From the NCBI GenBank assembly GCA_016186145.1, contig JACPMF010000019.1:1-37185 (forward strand): a DNA stretch of 37,185 nucleotides. Reading direction: 5' to 3'. The notes under the pieces were generated by a model. The model was not told where the DNA came from, did no database searches, and saw only the letters and a program-made list of their open reading frames with translations. Position 1 is the stretch's first letter. Each line of letters opens with the position of its first letter. This DNA is from Candidatus Sungiibacteriota bacterium. GTDB taxonomy: Bacteria; Patescibacteriota; Minisyncoccia; Sungbacterales; SURF-37. The position numbers and the translations under genes were made by a program. Of this stretch, positions 15,482-22,771 are shown piece after piece.

Positions 15482-16360
15482 TTAAATTTTGTTTACCACC
15501 CCGAACAATTTTAGTTTTTCTTTTAACACTTCTTTCATTGCCAGTGAGGCCGGCGTGTCTAATTTATACATTGCCGCCTCATCGGGTTTTTCAACAAAAG
15601 TTTTTTTAAGTTCTTTGAGATACGCAACGCGAATATCGGTATTTATATGTATATTTGAAATCCCCGCGTCAATCGCGGCTCTAATTTGATCATCCGGAAT
15701 TCCGGACCCGGCGTGTAAAACAAGCGCTACATTTTCGGGAATCGCTTGCCTTATCGCGCGGATCCTTTCAATATCCAACGCCGGCTCGTCAAGAGAAATG
15801 CCGTGGATATTTCCAACCGCGATTGCGAGACGATCAACGCCGGTCTTTTCTACAAATTCCCTTGCTTGTCCCGGATCGGTATAATCTCTCTCTTGTATTT
15901 CAATCTTTTCTTTTTGAATTTTTGATTCGCCGCGCAGATACCCTAATTCTCCTTCAACAGAAATGCTGAATGCTGAATGCTGAATGCTGAATTGCCGAGC
16001 GTAGTCGACAATCTCCTTGGTTCCTACAAGGTTTTCTTCAAACGGAAGCGCTGATAAATCAATGTGCACAGAATCATATCCGGCATCAACCGCCTTTTTT
16101 GCCGCCTCCACACTTTTATGATGATCGGCATTCAAAAAAATCGGGATTCCATACTCTTCCCGAAAGACATCGCGAAGAGCTATCGCCTCCGCGTATCCAA
16201 AATGTTTGGCCTCTCCCTCCGAAGTTCCTATAATCGCTGGAGCGCCAACCTCATAACACGCCTCAACAATCGCCCGCATCTGATCCATTTCTGAAACATT
16301 AAAATGGCCCGTTGCCCAGCCTTCTTCCGTAGCCCTTTTTAAAATTTCTCTCAACAACAT
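15482..16360 (-). CDS. Class II ketose-bisphosphate aldolase
   Basis: Zinc-dependent aldolase of the Fba/GatY/KbaY family (fructose-1,6- or tagatose-bisphosphate cleavage). Metal and substrate motifs: NADHHKS, GYDSVHIDLSALPFEEN, VEGELGYLRG, VGNIHG, LVLHAGSGIP and ISNIHINTDIR. I start at the ATG at 16360 (MLLREILKRA), which overlaps the stop of the zinc-ribbon gene as TGATG; the longer ORF-track start runs into that gene. About 292 aa. YARQFSIQHSAFSISVEGE contains roughly seven extra residues encoded by four tandem 7-bp units. Confidence 0.9.
   Translation of the reverse strand: MLLREILKRATEEGWATGHFNVSEMDQMRAIVEACYEVGAPAIIGTSEGEAKHFGYAEAIALRDVFREEYGIPIFLNADHHKSVEAAKKAVDAGYDSVHIDLSALPFEENLVGTKEIVDYARQFSIQHSAFSISVEGELGYLRGESKIQKEKIEIQERDYTDPGQAREFVEKTGVDRLAIAVGNIHGISLDEPALDIERIRAIRQAIPENVALVLHAGSGIPDDQIRAAIDAGISNIHINTDIRVAYLKELKKTFVEKPDEAAMYKLDTPASLAMKEVLKEKLKLFGVVNKI
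15963..15990. repeat. Four tandem ATGCTGA heptamers inside the aldolase gene
   Basis: ATGCTGA repeated four times in direct succession, read on the minus strand as part of FSIQHSAFSIS. Gain or loss of one 7-bp unit would shift the frame. Confidence 0.9.
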
Positions 16361-16563
16361 CAAGCGCATACGCAATTGTCTTCCGCCTCTCCGCATCTTT
16401 TGCATTGAGCGCGCATCTTCCCCTCTGTTTTACAACTTTGCCAATGCAACGGATCGTAATACCCGGACGCGAACCCGCATTTCGGGCATTTAAAACCGTC
16501 AGTTACGCCATGGCAAACAGCACAAAATTTTGAAGAGACGTGTTTTGCGGCGTCGTATTCCAT
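16360..16563 (-). CDS. Small double zinc-ribbon protein
   Basis: 67 aa with eight cysteines in CxxC arrangement: FCAVCHG, FKCPKCGF, a C-x(n)-C around QSCKTEG, then AQCKRCGEAEDNCVCA. This resembles a rubredoxin/zinc-ribbon module. The stop overlaps the aldolase start (TGATG) and the PfkB gene ends 5 bp upstream, so it is embedded in the carbon-metabolism operon. Function unknown; a regulatory or metal-site role is a guess. Confidence 0.7.
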   Translation of the reverse strand: MEYDAAKHVSSKFCAVCHGVTDGFKCPKCGFASGYYDPLHWQSCKTEGKMRAQCKRCGEAEDNCVCA

Positions 16564-16568
16564 TAAAC

Positions 16569-17597
16569 CTAAATTTCTTTGGGAGAATAATCCACGGGAG
16601 CTTTCACAAGATACTCCTCTAATCTCTCTCTTGACAAAAGTCCTGCCCTAGCACCTATCCCTTGCACCACCGACATGGAATTAACCGGACCCCAGCGTAA
16701 CGCCTCCTGAATATTTTTGCCGAGACCAAGCGCTGCCGTAACCGTAGACGAGAAAGCGTCCCCGGCCCCGGTTCTCTGAAGCGGAGGTTTTGGGTCCGGA
16801 TATAAAGGCATAAAATACATCTTGCCGCCCTCCCCGAGCGCGGTCGAGGTATCAAACACATAAGCTCCTTTTACTCCGTCAGTGATTGCAACGATTTTGG
16901 GACCGAGCGCGCTCAACCCTTCAAGCAAATTTTTAATATCTCCATCATCAGCGCCTAAAATTCTTTGCGCCTCCTCCTTATTGCAAAAGAAAACGTCCGT
17001 CCGAGCGTATATTCTTTTTAACTTTTCTTTTCCAAACTTCATTTGAAAAGTGCCGGGCTGAAAAGCAAGTTTGACATCGGGATGCGCTTCTAAATAGTCA
17101 GCAATCTCTTCGTGGAACTCTAAGGAATTTTCACCAAGCGATGAAAAATAAATCCATTTCGGCTCGCCGATATCCGGCAGTTTATAGGGATACTGCTGAT
17201 GCTTGATAAGAATGGTCCGTTCATCTTTATACCAGAGAACGTAGTGATAATTGGTCGGAATCCCTTTATGAATTTTTATGAAATCCCCCGCAACGCCCTC
17301 CTTTTTAAACACATCGAGGATTTCTTTTCCCTGTTCGTCATCGCCGACATGAGAAACAAAAGCAGCTTTCAAGCCGAGGCGTGAAGCGCTCACTGCCGCA
17401 TTTGCCGCATTCCCGACACCGGCCACCACATGGACTTCATCATAAGGAATTTTATCGCCAAACCGCATACAGATTTCTCTGCCGCTGCCATGGTCAAGCT
17501 CTACATGCGCAGATGCAATATTCAAACGGATGAAGGCATCTGTTACCGTATCGCCGATCGCAATAAAATCATATTCTTTTCTTGAAAAGATACTCAT
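16569..17597 (-). CDS. PfkB-family carbohydrate kinase
   Basis: Ribokinase/PfkB-fold sugar kinase, about 342 aa. N-terminal FIAIGDTVTDAFI, the substrate-region GVGNAANAAVSASRLGLKAAFVSHVGDDEQG and the ATP/anion-hole signature RTGAGDAFSSTVTAALGLG with catalytic Asp are clear. I use the ATG at 17597 rather than the TTG two codons earlier. Its place between aldolase and transketolase suggests it phosphorylates a sugar or sugar phosphate feeding these enzymes; it could supply the 6-phosphofructokinase step, but that is not provable from sequence. Confidence 0.85.
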   Translation of the reverse strand: MSIFSRKEYDFIAIGDTVTDAFIRLNIASAHVELDHGSGREICMRFGDKIPYDEVHVVAGVGNAANAAVSASRLGLKAAFVSHVGDDEQGKEILDVFKKEGVAGDFIKIHKGIPTNYHYVLWYKDERTILIKHQQYPYKLPDIGEPKWIYFSSLGENSLEFHEEIADYLEAHPDVKLAFQPGTFQMKFGKEKLKRIYARTDVFFCNKEEAQRILGADDGDIKNLLEGLSALGPKIVAITDGVKGAYVFDTSTALGEGGKMYFMPLYPDPKPPLQRTGAGDAFSSTVTAALGLGKNIQEALRWGPVNSMSVVQGIGARAGLLSRERLEEYLVKAPVDYSPKEI

Positions 17598-17635
17598 AAT
17601 CAAACATGCCGCTTTTATTTAAGGACCGGAATAAA

Positions 17636-18664
17636 CTACTTCCGTGTTACAACTCTTTTTGCCGCCGCCACGATGTGCTTCACTCCCATCCCGAAGTGAT
17701 CAACAAGCTCATTGGGTAAACCCGACTCGCCAAACCGATTCTGCACACCGATGAATTCCATAGGGACCGGATAATTTTTCACAAGCACCTCGGCAACGGC
17801 TGAACCCATTCCTCCGGATACTTGATGTTCCTCAACAGTTACAACAGAACCCGCGTCTTTGGCCGATTGAATAATTGTTTCCTCATCCATCGGTTTTATC
17901 GAAACCGCATTGAGAACCCGAACGGTGACCCCCTCTTTTTCCAACTCTGCCGCGGCAAGAATTGCGTTGTGCAAAAGCGGTCCGCAGGCAATAATCGCCA
18001 CGTCTGGTTTTGCTTGCCCCGAGCCGCCTATCGAGGGGCGCCCCGGCTCCATCCAAAAAACTTGCGCCTTGCCGATTTCAAACGGCGTCTCCTCTGTTGT
18101 AAAAACTGGTGTTTTCTCGCGAGCAAAACGCGCATAACATGGCCCGTAAACTTTTGAAATCGCATAAGTTATTTTTTTTGCTTCATGCGCGTCACAAGGG
18201 GCAAAAACTCTCATGTTAGGAATAGGACGCGTAATTGCGATATCCTCTATGGCCTGGTGAGTCGCTCCGTCCGGCCCTACTGAAACGCCCGCGTGAGAAC
18301 CTATAATTTTCACGTTCGCGTCGTTATAGCAAATAGTTGTTCTCATCTGCTCCCAATTTCGGCCGGGGCTAAACATGGCATAAGAAGTAATGTAAGGGAT
18401 TTTGCCCACCAATGACATCCCTGCCGCGACCGATGCCATATTCTGCTCGGCCACCCCCATTTCCACAAACCGCTCGGGGTATTTTTTAGCAAACGCCTCT
18501 GTCCGTGTTGATTCTGTTAAGTCTGCGCAAAGCGCTGCCACATCTGGGTTTTCATCCCCTGCCTGAACCAAACCTAAACCGTAGCCGTCTCTAGTGGGTT
18601 TTTGTTCCAATGACTTCAAATCTAGAATTTTTTCTACAAGTTTTGCTTTTGGATTGACTGGCAT
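17636..18664 (-). CDS. Transketolase, C-terminal (Pyr/C) subunit
   Basis: 342 aa, second half of a split thiamine-diphosphate transketolase. Pyrimidine-domain motifs: CADLTESTRTEAFAKKYPERFVEMGVAEQNMASVAAGMSLVG with the TPP-activating Glu in GVAEQNM, and GSHAGVSVGPDGATHQAIEDIA. The C domain follows (VAIIACGPLLHNAI, VTVEEHQVSGGMGSAVAEVL). The partner N subunit lies at 19.3 kb, separated by two small genes. The stretch EPGRPSIGGSGQAKPD adds about 14 residues, encoded by a GC-rich palindrome. Confidence 0.9.
   Translation of the reverse strand: MPVNPKAKLVEKILDLKSLEQKPTRDGYGLGLVQAGDENPDVAALCADLTESTRTEAFAKKYPERFVEMGVAEQNMASVAAGMSLVGKIPYITSYAMFSPGRNWEQMRTTICYNDANVKIIGSHAGVSVGPDGATHQAIEDIAITRPIPNMRVFAPCDAHEAKKITYAISKVYGPCYARFAREKTPVFTTEETPFEIGKAQVFWMEPGRPSIGGSGQAKPDVAIIACGPLLHNAILAAAELEKEGVTVRVLNAVSIKPMDEETIIQSAKDAGSVVTVEEHQVSGGMGSAVAEVLVKNYPVPMEFIGVQNRFGESGLPNELVDHFGMGVKHIVAAAKRVVTRK
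18021..18050. repeat. In-frame palindrome inside the transketolase C gene
   Basis: GAGCCG and CGGCTC enclose GGGCGCCCC on the minus strand; in frame it encodes part of PGRPSIGGSGQ. It coincides with residues extra to the usual transketolase sequence. Confidence 0.5.
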
Positions 18665-18670
18665 ACCCGC

Positions 18671-18934
18671 CTAAGTTTTTGCATTAAAGTAGTTATAAAG
18701 CGTCCTTTGGATGTACTGACGGCCCCACCCTGTTTTGAAAAACCGTTCTCTATTCTCTGCACCTTCTCGATTTGGAAAAGCTTCATAGTAAATAAGCTTA
18801 AGTGGAATTCTTGTCTTTGTAGCAAATGAAAGTCCTTTGTTGTGCATGGAAATGCGCTTTTTCAAATCGTTTGTACAACCAATATACATCTTAGCATCTT
18901 TTTGGCTTCTCAAAATGTAGACATATGAAAACAT
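18671..18934 (-). CDS. GIY-YIG endonuclease-domain protein
   Basis: Compact GIY-YIG nuclease of the UPF0213/YhbQ-like group, about 87 aa. The GIY and YIG strands are YVYILRS and YIGCTNDLKKRI. The catalytic-region Arg (KKRISMHN) and Glu (NREGAENRERFFK) are in place. I start at MFSYVYILRS. It sits between the two transketolase subunit genes, 7 bp after the C-subunit stop side, which is unusual for a metabolic operon. Such stand-alone proteins are common in CPR genomes; role unknown. Confidence 0.85.
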   Translation of the reverse strand: MFSYVYILRSQKDAKMYIGCTNDLKKRISMHNKGLSFATKTRIPLKLIYYEAFPNREGAENRERFFKTGWGRQYIQRTLYNYFNAKT

Positions 18935-19009
18935 ATGCAAAAATTTAGGCGGGCATACTTAAATACTTATTCCGACCGGGGCAAAAACCCGGTCGTGAAA
19001 ATATTCAAA

Positions 19010-19276
19010 TTATTTTTGCGTCCCGTCCATTCCGCTGCATGTTCCGCATCCGCACCAACCGTGTTTACTGCGAACCCCCATAGCAAGAACCCCACCGACA
19101 AGCGCTGTCCAGTACCACGTCATATAAGAAACAGCATAAAATTCGCCCCCTCTCCATAATGCAAGAAGCCCTCCCATAAAAGAAAGAAGTGAAGCAATCC
19201 AAATAATTTTTCCGAGTATGGACCTCCAACAACATCTCCAATGCATTTTATAATGCTGCATATTGTTATCTATCAT
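19010..19276 (-). CDS. Small two-helix membrane protein with Cys-rich tail
   Basis: 88 aa. Two hydrophobic helices (ILGKIIWIASLLSFMGGLLALW and YMTWYWTALVGGVLAMGV) and a tail WCGCGTCSGM that might bind metal. Lies between transketolase halves, 36 bp from the N-subunit stop. No family recognised; start may be M6 (MQHYKMHW). Confidence 0.6.
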   Translation of the reverse strand: MIDNNMQHYKMHWRCCWRSILGKIIWIASLLSFMGGLLALWRGGEFYAVSYMTWYWTALVGGVLAMGVRSKHGWCGCGTCSGMDGTQK

Positions 19277-19312
19277 AAATTTAAAAATGTAAAACTTTTT
19301 AAAACGACCTTT

Positions 19313-20173
19313 TTATTGATGCTCACCTTTAATTTTCCCCCCAAGCGTACGAAGTTGACGAAGCGACTCCGTTACCTCTTCTGGCTTAAACGTTTTTGAA
19401 TGCCACGGGTATTGAAATTCCATAAAATCAACCCCTTTGCCGGCAACGGTATGAGCAATAATAAGAACCGGTTTTTCATAAATGGCGTGGGCGGTTTCAT
19501 ATGCATTCACGATTTCTTCAAAATTATGCCCGTTGATTTCCAAAACATGCCAGTTAAATGCTTCATATTTTTGGCGAAGCGGTTCAAGCGGCATTATGTC
19601 TTCGGTCATGCCGTCAATCTGAATGTTGTTACGGTCTATAAGCGCCGTGAGATTGTCCAATTTCAATTTTCCGGCAAGCATAGCCGCCTCCCACGTCTGG
19701 CCGGCTTCCTGCTCTCCGTCAGACATCAAGCAATAGATGTTAAAAGATTTTTTATCCATTTTTGCGGCAATTGCCATACCAACAGCTTGAGAAAGCCCGG
19801 AACCAAGAGGCCCGGAAGTAGTTTCAACTCCTGGTAACGCAGTCCGATGCGGGTGGCCTTGCAATCTGGTTCCGAACTTGCGAAGTGTTTTTAATTCCTC
19901 AACCGGAAAATAGCCGGCCCTTGCCATGGCCGCATAGCGTACGGGACAAATGTGTCCGTTCGAAAGCACAAGACGGTCGCGTTCCGGCCAATCGGGGTTT
20001 TTAGAATCATGTTTTAGAACATGAAAGTAGAGAGCAGTGAAAATATCGGCCATATCAAGAGGGCCAGCTACATGTCCGGAACCGGCATTTACCACCATTT
20101 CAATGACATCCTGGCGAATGGTATTGGCCGTCTCCTCCAAAAATTTAATCTTGTCCTCGTGTAAATGACTCAT
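19313..20173 (-). CDS. Transketolase, N-terminal (TPP-binding) subunit
   Basis: 286 aa. TPP-domain motifs: NAGSGHVAGPLDMADIFTALYFHVL, LSNGHICPVRYAAMA, GHPHRTALPGVETTSGPLGSGLSQAVGMA, and the metal/diphosphate site MSDGEQEAGQTWEAAM...ALIDRNNIQIDG. Together with the C subunit it makes one transketolase for the non-oxidative pentose phosphate pathway. There is no Shine-Dalgarno; a palindromic element lies right upstream, and beyond it a second, diverged copy of the first 15 codons. Confidence 0.92.
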   Translation of the reverse strand: MSHLHEDKIKFLEETANTIRQDVIEMVVNAGSGHVAGPLDMADIFTALYFHVLKHDSKNPDWPERDRLVLSNGHICPVRYAAMARAGYFPVEELKTLRKFGTRLQGHPHRTALPGVETTSGPLGSGLSQAVGMAIAAKMDKKSFNIYCLMSDGEQEAGQTWEAAMLAGKLKLDNLTALIDRNNIQIDGMTEDIMPLEPLRQKYEAFNWHVLEINGHNFEEIVNAYETAHAIYEKPVLIIAHTVAGKGVDFMEFQYPWHSKTFKPEEVTESLRQLRTLGGKIKGEHQ

Positions 20174-20188
20174 AAAATTTGATTCGTC

Positions 20189-20259
20189 CCGATTTTGTCT
20201 CCGGCTCCGCCGGAGCTACAAAATCGAGGATCCTCGATAACCGCAAGCGGTTATCGGGA
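20189..20259. repeat. Cloverleaf palindromic element TCCCGA-TCGAGGATCCTCGA-TCGGGA, copy 1
   Basis: Outer arms TCCCGA and TCGGGA pair. A central palindrome TCGAGGATCCTCGA separates two hairpin lobes: TTTTGT-ctccggct...agct-ACAAAA and TAACCGC-AA-GCGGTTA. The copy at 25551-25634 keeps the constant parts but has different lobes. Confidence 0.8.
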
Positions 20260-20260
20260 C

Positions 20261-20305
20261 CGTTTCTTCAAGAAATTTGATCTTGTCGTCATGCAAATGT
20301 GGCAT
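20261..20305 (-). pseudogene. Stub duplicating the first 15 codons of the transketolase N gene
   Basis: Reads MPHLHDDKIKFLEET, versus MSHLHEDKIKFLEET in the real gene 132 bp downstream, and differs mainly at synonymous positions. It is cut off by the cloverleaf element, and the frame closes at a TAG inside the element. It may be a remnant of a second copy or of gene replacement. Confidence 0.7.
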
Positions 20306-20325
20306 GGTATTACAAAATTAATAGC

Positions 20326-20979
20326 TTATTTATTTCTCCGTGCTGCCGTGACATCATTTCGCAAAACACGTATTGCTTTCTCGATATCTTCCGCCCCAAA
20401 GACGCTTGAAGCGGCAACAAGCACATCGGCACCGGCCTCAACCGCGTGTCTGGCAACGCCAATTTTCACTCCGCCGTCAACTTCTATTTTACAGCCCCCG
20501 CACAACGCCCGCAAATGACGAATTTTTGAATAGTTATGAGGTTGAAATTCCTGACCGGCAAGCCCCGGGTGAACGGCTAAAATCTGAAAAAGGTCCGCCT
20601 TGCCCACGAAAGCTTTAAGACGGGTCCACGAAGTATCGGCAGCAATAGCAATACCCGCATCAACCTTTTCCCGACGACAAGTGTCTTTAATGAAATCAAA
20701 ATCTTGGACAACCTCTTCATGAACTATGATTCGCTGAACTTGCGGCAGAAACCATGCCTCAAATCTATCCTCAGGATGGTCTTCCATTAAATGGATTTCC
20801 AATTTTGCTACGGTTTCAAAACCGACAAGGTCCAAGGGATTATGCCAAAGCGTATTCTTCGTAAAAGTCCCGTCGGCAATATCGAGATGAATCCAGTCGG
20901 TAAAATGCTCGACCCGGCGGATTTTTTCACGGGCTTCTTCCCACGTTTTTGCATTGATTGCAGGAATGATCTCAATCAT
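20326..20979 (-). CDS. rpe: Ribulose-phosphate 3-epimerase
   Basis: TIM-barrel epimerase of 217 aa interconverting ribulose-5-P and xylulose-5-P. Family features: EIIPAINAKTWEEA, the catalytic-region DWIHLDIADGTFTKN, LEIHLMEDHPE, the second-half QILAVHPGLAGQEFQP and the phosphate-binding IEVDGGVKIGVARHAVEAGADVLVAASSVF. It is somewhat diverged from typical Rpe (VHPGLAGQ for VNPGFGGQ), so a related epimerase is possible. Lies between transketolase and rpiB. Confidence 0.87.
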   Translation of the reverse strand: MIEIIPAINAKTWEEAREKIRRVEHFTDWIHLDIADGTFTKNTLWHNPLDLVGFETVAKLEIHLMEDHPEDRFEAWFLPQVQRIIVHEEVVQDFDFIKDTCRREKVDAGIAIAADTSWTRLKAFVGKADLFQILAVHPGLAGQEFQPHNYSKIRHLRALCGGCKIEVDGGVKIGVARHAVEAGADVLVAASSVFGAEDIEKAIRVLRNDVTAARRNK

Positions 20980-21061
20980 TAGCTTTTAGCTTATAGCTTA
21001 TAGCTTCATTAGCTTTCCGTGTATTCCCTAACAAGCTAATGAAGCTATAAACTAATGAAGC
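20980..21061. repeat. AGCTTATAGCTT palindromic repeat, copy 1
   Basis: TAGCTTATAGCTTATAGCTT on one side and AAGCTAATGAAGCTATAA on the other form a long imperfect hairpin separating rpiB and rpe. Copies at 21521-21597 and 22683-22771 occupy the next two intergenic gaps. Confidence 0.85.
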
Positions 21062-21520
21062 TCACTTGAAGTTTTTCTCTTCTATCTCTCTGATCTTCTC
21101 CAGTCTCCTCATATGCCTCTCTTCTCCTGAAAACGGTGTCTTAAGCCAAATCTCAACAATTTTTTTTGCCGCATCAACATCAACAGTATCGGCCCCCAAA
21201 GTCAGCACATTAGAATTTCCGTGCTCGCGTGATTGTACTGCGCATTCAATATCCCCGCATCGCGCCGCAAAAAGACCCCGATGTTTATTTGCGACAATAT
21301 CCATACCGTATCCGGAACCGCATACAAAAATGCCGCGGTGTTCGTCGGGTTCATTCACAATTTTTTCAGAAGCGATTCGCGCAAAATCAACATAATCATC
21401 GTCTTTATCATAACTAAAAGCGCCAACGTCTTCCATGGCGTATCCTTTATCAATCAAGTATTCTTTCAGCCCTTCTTTTAATTGAAGGCCGCGGTGATCA
21501 GCAGCTAAATAGATAGTCAT
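21062..21520 (-). CDS. rpiB: Ribose-5-phosphate isomerase B
   Basis: RpiB/LacAB family isomerase, 152 aa from the ATG at 21520 (MTIYLAADHRGLQLKEGLKEYL). The ORF-track extension upstream is encoded by a palindromic repeat and is rejected. Motifs: AADHRG phosphate loop, DYVDFARIASEKI, FVCGSGYGMDIVANKHRGLFAARC with the active-site Cys and anion hole, and SREHGNSNVLTLGA. It completes the non-oxidative pentose phosphate set with rpe and transketolase. Confidence 0.95.
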   Translation of the reverse strand: MTIYLAADHRGLQLKEGLKEYLIDKGYAMEDVGAFSYDKDDDYVDFARIASEKIVNEPDEHRGIFVCGSGYGMDIVANKHRGLFAARCGDIECAVQSREHGNSNVLTLGADTVDVDAAKKIVEIWLKTPFSGEERHMRRLEKIREIEEKNFK

Positions 21521-21597
21521 TAGCTTATAGCTTATAGCTTCTTTAGCTTTTCGCACATGTCCTAACAAGCTAATGAAGCTAATTACCCAATGAAGCT
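21521..21597. repeat. AGCTTATAGCTT palindromic repeat, copy 2
   Basis: TTAGCTTATAGCTTATAGCTT ... CAAGCTAATGAAGCT between rodA and rpiB; abuts the rpiB start codon. Confidence 0.85.
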
Positions 21598-21598
21598 C

Positions 21599-22681
21599 TT
21601 ACATTATATCACTCCTCGAGTGAATCTTAATACTCTGCAAAATTCCCGTGCCGATCATTAAGGTTACCAAACTAGACCCTCCGTAACTTACAAAAGGCAA
21701 AGTTACTCCCGTAACAGGCATAAGACCAAGATTTGTTCCCGTGTGAACCAAAAACTGAAAGAAGACGATTGAAGAGAATCCGAGCGCGAAAAGCTTAGAA
21801 AAATTATCTTTTGCAGAAAAACCGACAAGAAGAACGCGCACAATAAAAAAAGCAAAAAGACCGATAAGAATGAGAACGCCGAAAAAGCCATTTTCCTCCG
21901 CAAAAGCGGCAAAAATAAAATCAGTTTCCGCCTCAGGAAGAAAATTAAGGTGCGACTGGGTGCCAAATCCAATCCCTTTCCCCCACAAACCGCCGGAGCC
22001 GACCGCAATAAAAGCCTGGATCGAATTATACCCCGCGCCCTGCGGATCCCGATAAGGATCAAGAAACGCAACAACTCGATCCTTTTGATAAGGCTTCAAC
22101 AAAAAAACCCATGAAAGCCCGGCAATGACCGCAAAGAAGAAAATAAACAAAACAAGATGCTTCAACCGGATACCGGCAAACATAACCATAACCACCCATA
22201 GCACGGATAAAATAACCGCCGACCCCAAATCCGGCTGAAGGAGCACCAGGGATGCCGGTAAAAAAACGTAGATACCGGATACCAAAAGATGACGAAACTG
22301 AAAAACCTCGATATGCCGCCCCGACCAATATTTGGCGAGAACCAAAACAAGAATAAGCTTCACAAGCTCAACCGGTTCAAAAGCTACACTGCCGAATCGA
22401 AACCAGCTCGCCACCCCCCTTGTTTCCGATCCGATGACAAGGAGTAAAATAAGAAGCACCAGGGCGCCAAACAGCATGCTCAAAATAAAGCCGCCGTGAT
22501 TTCGAAAGATGCGATAATCAAGAAAAGCCGCAGCGAAAAAAAGTCCGAAACCAATAACAACCCAGGTCACCTGCCGTATAAAAAAAACAGCCGGAGACAA
22601 ACTCCATAAAGAGACAAGACCAATTGCAATTAAAAGGCATGTAACAACAAAAAGAGGCCAATCGAAGTTTTTGAAAATCAA
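21599..22681 (-). CDS. rodA: SEDS-family rod-shape protein RodA
   Basis: 360 aa polytopic membrane glycan polymerase for cell elongation. SEDS motifs: ASWFRFGSVAFEPVELVKLILVLVLA, the catalytic-region LVLLQPDLGSAVI, DPYRDPQGAGYNSIQAFIAVGSGGLWGKGIGFGTQSHLNFLPEAETDFIFAAFAEENGF and TLPFVSYGGSSLV. The LNFLPEAETDFIFA wording fits RodA rather than FtsW. Flanked on both sides by AGCTTATAGCTT repeats. Confidence 0.93.
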   Translation of the reverse strand: MIFKNFDWPLFVVTCLLIAIGLVSLWSLSPAVFFIRQVTWVVIGFGLFFAAAFLDYRIFRNHGGFILSMLFGALVLLILLLVIGSETRGVASWFRFGSVAFEPVELVKLILVLVLAKYWSGRHIEVFQFRHLLVSGIYVFLPASLVLLQPDLGSAVILSVLWVVMVMFAGIRLKHLVLFIFFFAVIAGLSWVFLLKPYQKDRVVAFLDPYRDPQGAGYNSIQAFIAVGSGGLWGKGIGFGTQSHLNFLPEAETDFIFAAFAEENGFFGVLILIGLFAFFIVRVLLVGFSAKDNFSKLFALGFSSIVFFQFLVHTGTNLGLMPVTGVTLPFVSYGGSSLVTLMIGTGILQSIKIHSRSDIM

Positions 22682-22682
22682 A

Positions 22683-22771
22683 CTTAGCTTATAACTTATA
22701 GCTTATAGCTGCATTAGCGGAAATTGTATGCGAGTTTAAAAGCTAATGAAGCTATAAGCTAATGAAGCTAT
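22683..22771. repeat. AGCTTATAGCTT palindromic repeat, copy 3
   Basis: TTAGCTTATAACTTATAGCTT ... AAGCTATAAGCTAATGAAGCT fills the gap between rodA and the gene upstream. Confidence 0.85.

Noticed and set aside
20173-20305. Transketolase N subunit starting at the upstream MPHLHDDK copy
   Set aside because: The frame is the same but a TAG occurs inside the palindromic element, so continuous translation is not possible.
21521-21568. N-terminal extension of RpiB in the ORF track
   Set aside because: Encoded by the AGCTTATAGCTT repeat; the RpiB family begins at MTIYLAADH.
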